This document shows, piece after piece, positions 17,907 through 26,600 of a DNA stretch of 37,363 bases; position 1 is the stretch's first letter, and the number at the start of each line of letters is the position of its first letter. Below the pieces are notes generated by a model, which saw only the letters and a program-made list of their open reading frames with translations, did no database searches and was not told where the DNA came from. The translations under genes were made by a program, and so were the position numbers. Origin of the DNA: Hominisplanchenecus faecis (GTDB lineage: Bacteria > Bacillota > Clostridia > Lachnospirales > Lachnospiraceae); NCBI RefSeq assembly GCF_020687205.1, contig NZ_JAJEQE010000031.1, forward strand, positions 1 through 37,363. Direction: 5' to 3'.

Positions 17907-17948
17907 GAAAAGCAAGGGGAGCTGCTTACGCAGCTCCCCTTGCTTTTA
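17907..17948. terminator. Bidirectional terminator between MerR-type gene and ferredoxin
   Basis: A perfect 15-bp stem (17911-17925 with 17930-17944, loop TTAC) flanked by A-run on the left and T-run on the right, so it can end transcripts from both the plus-strand MerR-type gene and the minus-strand ferredoxin gene. Confidence 0.9.
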
Positions 17949-17961
17949 TAAAATTTTTTAA

Positions 17962-18135
17962 TTATTCACCTGCTACGATAGCACCTGTAGGACATTCTCC
18001 TTCACATGTACCGCAATCCAGACATGCATCTGCATCGATTACATATTTGCCATCGCCTTCGCTGATAGCTTCTGCCGGACAGGCTTCTGCACATGTACCG
18101 CAAGCTACACATTCATCTGTAATAACGTATGCCAT
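17962..18135 (-). CDS. 2[4Fe-4S] clostridial-type ferredoxin
   Basis: Short gene of 57 residues read on the minus strand. It starts MAYVITDECVACGTCAEACP and ends in GECPTGAIVAGE. Eight cysteines form two CxxCxxCxxxCP clusters (C9, C12, C15, C19 and C38, C41, C44, C48), so it should carry two 4Fe-4S clusters and shuttle low-potential electrons in the cytoplasm, for example to hydrogenase or pyruvate:ferredoxin oxidoreductase partners. AAGGAGGTTTTATC is an excellent ribosome site. Monocistronic, with its own promoter and the terminator above. Confidence 0.95.
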   Translation of the reverse strand: MAYVITDECVACGTCAEACPAEAISEGDGKYVIDADACLDCGTCEGECPTGAIVAGE

Positions 18136-18201
18136 GATAAAACCTCCTTATTTTTATGAAATATGTTTTCAACAGGATTCGGCTCTCCGAATCTTTATCC
18201 C

Positions 18202-18230
18202 ATTTTAATACATAAGTCTGGAATATACAA
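18202..18230 (-). promoter_or_regulatory. Promoter of the ferredoxin gene
   Basis: On the minus strand TTGTAT (18230-18225), 17-base spacer, TAAAAT (18207-18202). The leader contains a 7-bp hairpin, GATTCGG/CCGAATC, at 18176-18193, of unknown role. Confidence 0.65.
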
Positions 18231-18247
18231 GAGGTTTTTTCTATGCC

Positions 18248-18276
18248 TTGCATAAAGTACAAAAACATATTATAAT
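18248..18276 (+). promoter_or_regulatory. Promoter of the DUF1858 gene
   Basis: TTGCAT (18248-18253), 17-base spacer, TATAAT (18271-18276), giving a leader of about 70 bases before the DUF1858 start. Confidence 0.75.
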
Positions 18277-18352
18277 CAACCTGTCAAAAGAAATCAGGTA
18301 CAGATTTTTATGAGAAATTTAAGTCTGTACAGAATGATAAAGGAGGAAAATC

Positions 18353-18562
18353 ATGCAGAAAATAACCAAGGATATGATTATCGGCGATATTTTAAGAATG
18401 GATCCTGAAATGGCAGGCGTACTGGTAGCAGGCGGCATGCACTGTATTGGATGCCCATCCGCACAGATGGAGACCATCGAAGAGGCAGCTCTCGTTCATG
18501 GTATCGAGCCGGATCTGCTGGTAGCAAGAGTAAATGCATTTGTTGAAAGCAAACAGGCATAA
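18353..18562 (+). CDS. DUF1858 domain protein
   Basis: 69 residues matching the DUF1858 pattern: ITKDMIIGDILRMDPEMAGVLVAGGMHCIGCPSAQMETIEEAA, with the CxxC pair at C31 and C34 (HCIGCPSA). Such small proteins occur alone or fused to hybrid-cluster-like and redox proteins in anaerobes; the cysteines may bind a metal or act in redox, function unproven. AAAGGAGGAAAATC ribosome site. It is divergent from the ferredoxin, a suggestive but unproven redox pairing. Confidence 0.85.
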   Translation: MQKITKDMIIGDILRMDPEMAGVLVAGGMHCIGCPSAQMETIEEAALVHGIEPDLLVARVNAFVESKQA

Positions 18563-18602
18563 ACAGACAGCAAAAGTGGATTGTGAATATCCATTAAAAA
18601 AT

Positions 18603-18645
18603 AAAAAGCGTTTCCACCAGGATTTTCCAGGCGGAGACGCTTTTT
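18603..18645 (+). terminator. Terminator after DUF1858 gene
   Basis: Sixteen-position stem 18603-18618 with 18630-18645 (one mismatch, one G-U) beginning with A5 and ending with T5. It can also act for the convergent mecA gene on the other strand. Confidence 0.85.
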
Positions 18646-18708
18646 CTACACTCTATTTCCGTTTGCAGCGAATCGGTTCAGAAACTCTGACTATCGATTT
18701 CATATCAA

Positions 18709-19473
18709 TCAGATCAATGCAAGCTTCTGCAGAGCCTCATCCGCAACGATACATTCCAGATGCTCTTCAAAGAATGCTTCGTTGCCCGGTGTGTATTTCA
18801 GGCTGGAAGCATACTCGGAAAGGGTATTGCAGACTTTATTAAACTCTTCTGGTGTGTGTGCAGATTTGCTGAGTGTCAGCAGATATTCACGGCCTTCCGG
18901 ATTCTTATAGAGCGTGTTGCAGCCCTGGTAAGAGTTCTGCAGAATATGAGCTGCACGGATCACAGTGTCCAGATCGCGGAAACGGTAAAGTTTCGTCAGA
19001 TGAAAGGATTCCGGATTGATCTCCGGTTTTGCAGGAGTCTTTTCTTTCTTTTCAGAAGTTTTTGCTGCTGCATTTTCAGCCATCTTTCTTGCCTCGTGGA
19101 TCTTATTGAAAAGATTCAGGATATCATCGGCTCCTTCAAGAGGTGCCGGTGCCGGCGGAGTGATGTTGTTGTTCTCTTCGCCGTTTGACGGTGAAAATTT
19201 TGCAAAACGTGTATCAAGTTCTTCCGGATCTTCCACCTTGGTAACGATCAGAATTACAGAGTCGGAAGAAATCGGGATCGCTTCTATCATCAAAGGAATG
19301 TCATTTGCTTCAAAACCAAATTCGTATGCGGCCTGCTGCATCATATCACGAAACAGCAGCTTTGCTTTTTCTGTGCCGTAAGCAAGTTCACTGAGCTTGA
19401 TCTCACGGTCTGCCAGATCCTGACGTGTAAGCGTGCAGCGAATCTGATTATCGTTGATTTTTTCTATCTTCAT
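18709..19473 (-). CDS. mecA: Adaptor protein MecA
   Basis: 254 residues, MecA family: ClpC adaptor that targets substrates such as ComK in B. subtilis for ClpCP proteolysis. The N-terminal region MKIEKINDNQIRCTLTRQDLADR and FRDMMQQAAYEFGFEAND match the substrate-binding domain; an Ala/Lys/Pro-rich linker (about 105-155) separates the C-terminal ClpC-binding domain with LYRFRDLDTVIRAAHIL and LYKNPEGREYLLTL. Normal length. Monocistronic. Confidence 0.93.
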   Translation of the reverse strand: MKIEKINDNQIRCTLTRQDLADREIKLSELAYGTEKAKLLFRDMMQQAAYEFGFEANDIPLMIEAIPISSDSVILIVTKVEDPEELDTRFAKFSPSNGEENNNITPPAPAPLEGADDILNLFNKIHEARKMAENAAAKTSEKKEKTPAKPEINPESFHLTKLYRFRDLDTVIRAAHILQNSYQGCNTLYKNPEGREYLLTLSKSAHTPEEFNKVCNTLSEYASSLKYTPGNEAFFEEHLECIVADEALQKLALI

Positions 19474-19544
19474 ATTATCACATCCTATCTATGATATGTT
19501 AACCTTTTATTGGAATTACTATGATTATGATATTGATTAAGGTT

Positions 19545-19610
19545 AAAAGATGCCATAAAACCACTCCTGTGCAAGCACATTGTGTCTTCAGACTTTTGAC
19601 CTTGGCATCT
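19545..19610. repeat. Dispersed repeat, copy A
   Basis: AGATGCCA at the left and TGGCATCT at the right bound about 63 bases with an internal TGTGC-AA-GCACA hairpin. By my alignment 52 of 59 bases (19552-19610) match 36809-36867. The right side carries TTTTGACCTTGGCATC, the family signature. It is 70 bases upstream of mecA and not coding. A weaker partial match to the left part of the family starts at 19871 (TTAAAAGATGCCAT). Confidence 0.75.
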
Positions 19611-19694
19611 TATTATCTTATAATTATATCTGCATACTATCAAAAAGTAAAGTAGATTGCCAGTGTAAAATTATAAAAAGAGTGTAAAAACATC

Positions 19695-19723
19695 TTGCAT
19701 TTTTCAAACATAAAGTATATAAT
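19695..19723 (+). promoter_or_regulatory. Isolated strong sigma-A promoter
   Basis: TTGCAT (19695-19700), 17-base spacer, TATAAT (19718-19723). No recognisable gene follows: the only ORF behind it is a 12-codon one (ATGAAACAATGC... from 19737) and a terminator ends the unit at about 19803. It may drive a small RNA or be what is left of a lost gene. Confidence 0.65.
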
Positions 19724-19780
19724 AATCAATGTGAGGATGAAACAATGCTTTAAGCAACATCAAAAATCAAAATGAATAAG

Positions 19781-19803
19781 AAAGCGAATTCTGTCGCTTT
19801 TTA
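19781..19803 (+). terminator. Terminator closing a mini transcription unit
   Basis: Seven-bp stem AAAGCGA/TCGCTTT (19781-19787/19794-19800) with 6-base loop and short T run. From here to 20115 I see only a partial repeat at 19871 and a perfect GTCAGCA/TGCTGAC palindrome (20045-20059); no gene. Confidence 0.55.
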
Positions 19804-20115
19804 TTATCTTATGCGGGATTCTCCGCAATATTCCAAAAAAATGATTGTACCTCCATAAAGCAATATTGAGCTTAAAAGATGCCATGTAAACTCTTTGGTA
19901 CTTTGCATTCGTACAATGAATGTTATCTGGTATCCTGAAGTACTGTTGATCGGAACAAAAAAGAACGTACTGCACTTTGCAAAAGAATAGAAAAAGGCTT
20001 GAATGTTTCTGATTTACAGATTTCGTATACGGTGTTGTTTTCGTGTCAGCAATGCTGACCGGAATTGCATGTCAGGCAGCAGCCTTATGTGTATTCGATT
20101 TAAATTCTCACGATA

Positions 20116-20385
20116 ATGTCAGCAGAATCTTTAAGTTTAACGAGAGGGGGGGGTGGAACTATAGGCAGCAGAAAAAAACGGAAACATCGACTGCAAAAAG
20201 AATTAAATGCATATGCCAGAGCAGGCATGAAGCTGTGGTTGAATGGAAAGCCAAGTACACCTTCGGATATCATGCACCAGTGCATGATCCGGGAAGAAGA
20301 GGAGTATATGAGAGATTTTGTAAGCGATGATGACGATCACATTATAGGAATCGGATTCGACTATATAAAAAAGAAAGAGGTCTGA
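20116..20385 (+). CDS. Small hypothetical protein; start uncertain, G8 tract at 5' end
   Basis: Up to 89 residues, not recognised with certainty. The well-formed part is RKKRKHRLQKELNAYARAGMKLWLNGKPSTPSD, then acidic EEEEYMRDFVSDDDDHIIGIGFDYIKKKEV; the basic helix plus acidic end looks like small conserved proteins of gut Lachnospiraceae, from memory only. The ATG at 20116 has no ribosome site. A G-rich AGAGGGGGGGG (20144-20153) lies 4-7 bases before an in-frame ATA at 20161, the natural place for a start, suggesting an ATG-to-ATA change or use of a non-standard start. The frame is plausible, the 5' end is not settled. Confidence 0.5.
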   Translation: MSAESLSLTRGGGGTIGSRKKRKHRLQKELNAYARAGMKLWLNGKPSTPSDIMHQCMIREEEEYMRDFVSDDDDHIIGIGFDYIKKKEV

Positions 20386-20539
20386 TGACAAATCCCCATA
20401 GTACAGAAGACAACCATACAGGTCGAAGGATTATAAAAAATGTAGACTTAAGTCATCTTTCGTTCATAAATCTATGATACACTGAATCAAAACGATGTAT
20501 TCCGTTGTAAAAACGATGTTGCAGTATGCGAATACTGAG

Positions 20540-20575
20540 GCGGATTGTGGGAGTGCACCGCACGGAACAATCCGC
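20540..20575. repeat. Inverted repeat ahead of the GH18 gene
   Basis: GCGGATTGT (20540-20548) pairs with ACAATCCGC (20567-20575), with a small GTGC/GCAC inner stem. It is 16 bases before the GGAGGT ribosome site and could form an RNA hairpin or protein-binding palindrome. Nothing else is seen in 20386-20602. Confidence 0.5.
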
Positions 20576-20602
20576 AGGCATCATAGTATGGAGGTACAAT
20601 GA

Positions 20603-22288
20603 ATGAAGAAAAAGAAAAGTCCTGTGAAGGTCGTAGTGCCGCTGATCCTGGCGGTGGCTGCGGCAGGCGTAGGATATAAAGTTGTAAATCGATATATTCC
20701 ATCCAAAGAAGTGATGGATGGCAATGAATATTTTGGCACTTTCGGAGGGGAGGATGCAGCAGTCGTACTTCCGGACCGTCTGGAACAGGGGAAAGCACTT
20801 GTGAAGGATGGCACGGCATATGTAGAATATGCGACTGCAAAAGAAAATCTGAATGATCATCTTTATAAAAGCGATGAAGAACAGCAGGTCATACTGACAA
20901 CGGCAGTGGATATTATCAAACTTCCGTATGACAGCAATGAATATACAACGCTTACCGGAAATGGCAGCATGCCGTATCAGATCGTTGTTTCGCAGGATGG
21001 AAATGTCTATATTGCACTGGATTATCTGGCACAGTATACAGCACTTCAGTATTCGGTGGAGCAGGAACCGCTTCATATTATTATAAACAATCAGTGGGGA
21101 ATGAAAACCTTTTCGGATGTGATAAAAGAAGAAAGCGTACGTCTGGATGCAGATATCAAAAGTCCGATTCTAAAAAAAGAAGCGGTCGGAGATAAAGTGA
21201 CGGTTCTGGAACAGGAAGAAGAGTGGACAAAAGTTCTGACTGCGGATGGATATATTGGCTATATGAAGAGCAAAAAGCTTTCTGACAGCTACGAAGAACA
21301 GGTCACCAGTGATTTCCGGGCGGCAGAGTACACCAGCATACATAAAGATTATGACATGAATCTTCTCTGGCATCAGGTGACGAGCCAGGATTCAAACGAT
21401 GCACTTGCAGCGGACATTCAGGATGTAAAAGGGGTCAATGTCATTTCACCGACCTGGTTTTCTATCAGCAGCAACGATGGAGATATTTCTTCTCTTGCAA
21501 GCAGTGACTATGTAGATACCGCACATCAGAATGATATGGAAGTCTGGGGACTGATGGACAATTTCAGTACGGATATTGATACCGACACTGTGCTTGGCAC
21601 TACCACATCCAGAGAGAACCTGGAAGGACAGCTGATTACCGAAGCACTCAACTATCAGCTGGATGGCATTAATATCGATATCGAATCCTTACCGGAAGAA
21701 ACTTCCGAAAGCTATGTGCAGTTTATGAGGGAACTCTCTGTAAAGTGCAGAAATAACAATCTTGTACTTTCGGTGGATGTCCCGCCGCCATACAGTTTCA
21801 ATGAACATTACAGCCAGAAAGAGCTTGGCGAAGTCGTAGACTATGTGATCATTATGGGCTATGATGAACACTATGTTGGCTCCGATGCCGGTTCCGTGGC
21901 ATCCCTTTCCTATGAAAGAGACGGCATTACCGGAACACTGGAAAACGTTCCGAAAGAAAAGATCATCAGCGGTATTCCGTTCTACACGAGATTATGGAAG
22001 ACCAATGCTTCCGGTGAAGTAAGCAGTGAGGCGATCGGCATGGATAAAGCAGACCAGATCTTGTCCGATTACAAGGTGACTGCCGGATGGAGCAGCGAGA
22101 CATCACAGGATTATGCAGAGTTCACAGATGAAGATGGCAATTTCTGTCAGATCTGGCTGGAAAACGAAGCATCGATCGAAGAGAAGATGAAACTTGTGCA
22201 GGAATATGGCCTGGCCGGAGTGGCAGAGTGGAAGCTTGGATTTGAAAGATCATCCATATGGGATGTAATAGCGAAATATGTGAATTAG
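20603..22288 (+). CDS. GH18-family spore-type glycosyl hydrolase with SH3-like region
   Basis: 561 residues. An N-terminal membrane/signal segment (residues 8-24) puts it outside the membrane. Residues about 40-170 form a copper-amine-oxidase-like/stalk region, 175-225 an SH3-like region (VGDKVTVLEQEEEWTKVLTADGYIGYM), and 250-560 a GH18 barrel: SPTWFSISSNDG, DGINIDIE at 354-361 with catalytic E361 (the DxxDxDxE motif reads D-G-I-N-I-D-I-E), VIIMGYDEHY, and GIPFYTRLW. Relatives are YaaH/YdhD/SleL-type spore-cortex or cell-wall hydrolases acting on N-acetylglucosamine linkages. Start at 20603 follows GGAGGTACAATGA; monocistronic. Confidence 0.85.
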   Translation: MKKKKSPVKVVVPLILAVAAAGVGYKVVNRYIPSKEVMDGNEYFGTFGGEDAAVVLPDRLEQGKALVKDGTAYVEYATAKENLNDHLYKSDEEQQVILTTAVDIIKLPYDSNEYTTLTGNGSMPYQIVVSQDGNVYIALDYLAQYTALQYSVEQEPLHIIINNQWGMKTFSDVIKEESVRLDADIKSPILKKEAVGDKVTVLEQEEEWTKVLTADGYIGYMKSKKLSDSYEEQVTSDFRAAEYTSIHKDYDMNLLWHQVTSQDSNDALAADIQDVKGVNVISPTWFSISSNDGDISSLASSDYVDTAHQNDMEVWGLMDNFSTDIDTDTVLGTTTSRENLEGQLITEALNYQLDGINIDIESLPEETSESYVQFMRELSVKCRNNNLVLSVDVPPPYSFNEHYSQKELGEVVDYVIIMGYDEHYVGSDAGSVASLSYERDGITGTLENVPKEKIISGIPFYTRLWKTNASGEVSSEAIGMDKADQILSDYKVTAGWSSETSQDYAEFTDEDGNFCQIWLENEASIEEKMKLVQEYGLAGVAEWKLGFERSSIWDVIAKYVN

Positions 22289-22357
22289 ATCATGATTCCG
22301 CTTCAAAGTCAGGTTTGGCTGCGAGGCGGAAACATTGCAAAAAATAAGAAAAAATAC

Positions 22358-22386
22358 TTGCCTGTCTTGCAAAAATATGATAAAAT
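22358..22386 (+). promoter_or_regulatory. Promoter of rpsF-ssb-rpsR
   Basis: TTGCCT (22358-22363), 17-base spacer, TAAAAT (22381-22386), leaving a leader of about 95 bases before rpsF. Confidence 0.7.
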
Positions 22387-22392
22387 CAAAAA

Positions 22393-22448
22393 TTGTGAGT
22401 GGCTGCAGACAAGCAGCCATTTTGAAACATTGAATTCCTTGCTCACGA
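22393..22448 (+). promoter_or_regulatory. Structured rpsF leader, possible S6:S18 autoregulatory element
   Basis: An outer stem TTGTGAG/CTCACGA (22393-22399 with 22442-22448, one G-U) encloses a 7-bp hairpin TGGCTGC/GCAGCCA (22400-22406/22413-22419). Leaders of rpsF operons in many bacteria bind S6:S18 to repress translation; the position fits that, but I have not matched the published consensus, so the class is inferred. Confidence 0.5.
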
Positions 22449-22489
22449 AGGTAATAGTGGGCCAGAGACCATAAGGAGGTGCGAAGAGC

Positions 22490-22777
22490 ATGAACAAATA
22501 CGAATTAACCGTTGTTGTTAACGCAAAAATTGAGGATGACGTAAGAGTAGCAACTGTAGAAAAAGTAAAAGAATACGTTGCACGTTACGGCGGAACAGTT
22601 ACTAATGTTGACGAATGGGGTAAAAAGAGATTAGCTTACGAAATCCAGAAGATGAAAGAAGGATTCTACTATTTCATCCAGTTCGAAGCTGATGCTACAG
22701 CTCCGGCAGAAATCGAAAGACATGTCCGTATCATGGAAAATGTTATCAGATATTTATGCGTAAGACAGGAAGCATAA
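22490..22777 (+). CDS. rpsF: 30S ribosomal protein S6
   Basis: 95 residues beginning MNKYELTVVVNAKIEDD, with the family's YGGTVTNVDEWGKKRLAYEIQKMKEGFYYFIQFEA core and RHVRIMENVIRYLCVR end. Ribosome site AAGGAGGTGCGAAGAGC. First gene of the rpsF-ssb-rpsR operon; S6 pairs with S18 in the 30S platform. Confidence 0.97.
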   Translation: MNKYELTVVVNAKIEDDVRVATVEKVKEYVARYGGTVTNVDEWGKKRLAYEIQKMKEGFYYFIQFEADATAPAEIERHVRIMENVIRYLCVRQEA

Positions 22778-22792
22778 ATAAGGAGATTTAAA

Positions 22793-23233
22793 ATGAATAA
22801 AGTTATTTTAATGGGACGTTTGACCAGAGATCCGGATGTTCGTTATTCCGCAGGGGAGAGCGGCACATCAGTTGCAAGATATACATTGGCTGTAGATCGC
22901 AGATTCAACAAACGCGATGGCGAAGCAACCGCTGATTTTATCAGCTGTGTAGCGTTCGGACGCAGTGCAGAGTTTGCGGAGAAGTATTTCCATCAGGGAC
23001 TGAAGGTAGTCGTTACAGGTCGTATCCAGACAGGAAGCTATACCAACAGAGATGGCAACAAGGTTTACACTACAGATGTAGTAGTAGAGGATCAGGAGTT
23101 TGCTGAAAGCAAAGCTGCGTCTCAGGCAAATGGAAATAACTATACACCTGCAAGACCGGAACCGAGTGCAGCCAGCGGCGATGGATTTATGAATATCCCG
23201 GACGGTATTGACGAAGAATTACCGTTTAACTAG
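22793..23233 (+). CDS. ssb: Single-stranded DNA-binding protein
   Basis: 146 residues. OB fold begins MNKVILMGRLTRDPDVRYS and includes DFISCVAFGRSAEFAEKYFHQGLKVVVTGRIQTGSYTNRDGNKVYTTDVVVE. A flexible Asn/Ala/Pro-rich linker (about 110-133) leads to the acidic protein-interaction tip DEELPFN; the one extra Asn after PF is a small departure from the usual end. 15 bases after rpsF. Confidence 0.96.
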   Translation: MNKVILMGRLTRDPDVRYSAGESGTSVARYTLAVDRRFNKRDGEATADFISCVAFGRSAEFAEKYFHQGLKVVVTGRIQTGSYTNRDGNKVYTTDVVVEDQEFAESKAASQANGNNYTPARPEPSAASGDGFMNIPDGIDEELPFN

Positions 23234-23255
23234 ACATTAAAGGAGGTTTACAGCA

Positions 23256-23519
23256 ATGGCTTACAATAAATCTGAAAGACCAGATTCTCCGATGAAGAGA
23301 AGAGGCGGACGCAGAAGAAAAAAAGTCTGCGTTTTCTGTGGTAAAGAAAACAACGAAATCGATTACAAGGATGTAAACAAACTGAAGAGATATGTCTCTG
23401 AAAGAGGAAAAATCCTTCCGAGAAGAATCACAGGAAACTGTGCAAAACATCAGAGAGCTCTGACAGTAGCTATCAAGAGAGCACGTCACATCGCTCTTAT
23501 GCCATACGTTCAGGACTAA
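23256..23519 (+). CDS. rpsR: 30S ribosomal protein S18
   Basis: 87 residues, with [62 protein letters not shown]. The cysteines C25, C28 and C59 suggest a zinc-binding C+ form of S18. The AAAGGAGGTTTACAGC ribosome site is strong. Closes the operon before a clear terminator. Confidence 0.97.
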   Translation: MAYNKSERPDSPMKRRGGRRRKKVCVFCGKENNEIDYKDVNKLKRYVSERGKILPRRITGNCAKHQRALTVAIKRARHIALMPYVQD

Positions 23520-23558
23520 TCAAAATTTGAGAATATAAAGATTATAAAAAGAGCGGCG

Positions 23559-23601
23559 AACCTTTCTATAGCATGCAAGTGCTGTAGGAAGGTTTTTTTT
23601 T
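23559..23601 (+). terminator. Terminator of rpsF-ssb-rpsR
   Basis: Fifteen-position stem 23559-23573 with 23580-23594 (two G-U pairs at most), 6-base loop, T9 tract. Confidence 0.93.
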
Positions 23602-23667
23602 GCTGGACAAAACAGTAAAAATATAGTAAATTTGAATAATCACAGGAGGGAAAATAAGGAGGAAACT

Positions 23668-26600
23668 ATGAAAAAGAATGAAAAAAGAAAACTGTGGAAA
23701 CAGGGGCTTGGAACAGCTCTTGTTTGTGGTCTTGCAGTAGCTGTGTTTCCGGCAGCGAAAGCAGACGCAGCAGACTTGCTGAAAGCAGGTCCGATCAACA
23801 CGACAGCAGAGCATGTAACACAGAACCAGCCGTTTGCAGAGAGAACAGCGGGAAGTCAGTATTTCCGTATCCCGGCATTTATCGTTACGCAGAAGGGAAA
23901 TCTTCTGGCAGCAGCGGATGCGAGATATTCTACAACCGGTGACGGCGGCGGACTGGATACGATCGCTTCTGTATCAACCGATAATGGTAAGACCTGGAAT
24001 TATTCATTCCCGCTGTATTTTCCGGACAGCGATGGTTATATCGGCAATACGGCAACTACGATCATCGATCCGGCACTGGTACAGGGAAAAGACGGAGAAA
24101 TTTATTGTATTGCCGATGTAAACCCAACCGGCGTAACGACAATGGGCGGTTATAAAGCTCCGGGAGAAGGAACCGGTTATGTTAAAGTAAACGGAAAAGA
24201 TTATCTGGCAGTAACGGATAATTATGACAATGTAAACACACAGCCAAAAGATGACGATGCCACAACGTATGCTTATTATGTAGGGGACTGGGATGAGAAC
24301 GGATATGCAAGAATTTTAAAGCGATCCGATCATTCGGAAACAGAATATGGCGTGGATAAGTGGTACAACCTGTATAAAGTAGAAAATGGAGAGTATAAAG
24401 ATACCCTGACACAGAAACAGGTTAATTCCAATACGGATATTCAGCAGAATATTTTCTATAAAGGATCTGCATTGCATGTATACAATACCGGATATATGAT
24501 GTATGCAAAAACATACGATGATGGATTTACCTGGACAGATCCGGAAATCCTGAATCCACAGATCAAACGTCCGACAAAAGAGACAGCACTGCTGGTATCT
24601 CCGGGGCAGGGGCTACTGACTTCAGATGGTACGATCGTCATTCCATTCTATGATCATGGCGATGGGGAAGAAAATGCAAGCATTATCTGGTCTGATGATA
24701 ATGGAAAAACATGGGAAAGATCCAATGACGTACCAGGAGCAGCCGCAGGTGGTTACTGGTCATCCGAAAGTGAAGTCGTAGAGCTTTCAGACGGAACATT
24801 GCGTATGTTCTTCAGAAGCGGACAGGGAGTGGTCTGCTATTCAGATGCAGTAAGAAATACATCCGGTGATTATGTATTTACAAAGCCGGTCAAGACAGGC
24901 GTTTCTTGTACATCAACCTGTAATGTGACAGCGATCAGTTATTCTAAAACGATTGATGGAAAACAGGCAATCCTGGTAGCTGCCCCGGGCGGAAGTGGAC
25001 GAGCAAACGGTAAAATATTTACATTTCTGGTAGAAGAAGACAAGACGCTGACTTTAAAAAACAGCTATTCAGTAAACAGCGGCACTTATCAGTATTCCTG
25101 TATGTCAGAGCTGAAAAACGGAACGGTAGGACTTCTCTGGGAAAATGGCGGAGGAAGCATACGCTATGATAATTATGATATCGCCCAGCTTGCGGCAGAT
25201 GGTTATATAAATGATTTAGAGCTTGGCGTAGAACTTACCAGAAATGAAACTTATACAAGGTCTTACCAGGTGGCAGAAGAACATAAAACAGGTATTACGA
25301 CGGAAGCAGATCAAAAGATTGCAGATGTAAATTATGCAAAAGTAGATGGTGTAGAAAAAGAAGTTGTGCCGATGTATGCACATATAGCAAACAATAATTC
25401 TGACCTGAGCAGTTTTGCAGCAAAAAATGATATATCACTGAATCTGACAGATGCAGAGTTTACCTTTACTTCAACCGGAACAGCAAATGTGTATGCAGTA
25501 TATAATGAAAATAAAAAGGTATATCTCACCAATGAAAGCGGTGCAAATTCATTTTTCAGTGCAGCAGCAAAAAATAATATGCTGGTAACGCCGACAGATG
25601 GCAGTGATACTTTCCGTATCTGCAAAGAAAACGGAGAACGATATGTAATTTTCTATTATACAAACATGGACTTCAACGCAAACAGACTCTATAATGCAAG
25701 CTTTACAGCTGGAACCTATGAGGTGGTTCTGCTTGAGAAAAAGGACAAAGCAGAAGCAGGAGATATTGTTCCGGGATATCAGAGAGTATCAAAAGTTACT
25801 TCCGGTAAAAAATATCTGATCGCCAATATCTTTAATAAAGACAATAAAGACCATGTTATTGTTCTCTACCCAACGAATGGAACAGGAAATCAGACAAAAC
25901 TTCTTGGAGCAGCAGAGAAACGAATAACACCGACGGAAGCAACCGTGACAATCAAAGCAAACGAGATCGGAAGAACCACAACGGTGATCGACGGTGTGAC
26001 ATATAATATCGTATGCGATGAGCCGGCAACGGTAAACGATAAAACGACCTTAAGTACCGATGCACAGGTTGCAGAGAGAACTTATCTGGAAAAAGATTAT
26101 CCGGAAGGAACTTTTGCCAAGTCCGGTATCGCAGAGGCAATCGCAAAAGCAAAAGAAGTTGCACAGAAAGAAAAAGTAACCAAACTGGAAATCAAAGAAG
26201 CAGACGATGCTTTAAAGAAAGCACTGGGCAAACTCGATGAAGTAAAAGCCTCCGGCAAAACAGAAGTACAGACAAAGATTGCACAGGCGGCAGAAAAGAA
26301 AGAAGCAGATTACACAAAAGAAAGCTGGGCAAATTTTGCAAAAGCAAAAAGGGATGCAGAAATGGCATTTGCTTCTGAAACAGCAACTGCAAAACAGCTG
26401 AAAGATGCAGCAGATGCATTAGACATCGCCATGAAAGCACTGGAAGCAAAGAAACCGGATAATAATAACGACAACAACAACGGTAATAATGGAAATAACA
26501 ACAGCCAGATCCCGGCAATCGGCAGCGTGATCGCAGATGCATCCGGTATCTTTAACTACAAAGTTACCGGAAATGATACGGTTGAAGTGAAAAACATGAC

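Noticed and set aside
17962-18562. Ferredoxin and DUF1858 protein as parts of a new redox system
   Set aside because: Divergent promoters alone are weak evidence; both are common single genes in anaerobes.
20043-20330. 95-codon ORF overlapping the small hypothetical gene
   Set aside because: Out of frame with the plausible basic/acidic protein; low-quality sequence; relevant only if the G8 tract slips.
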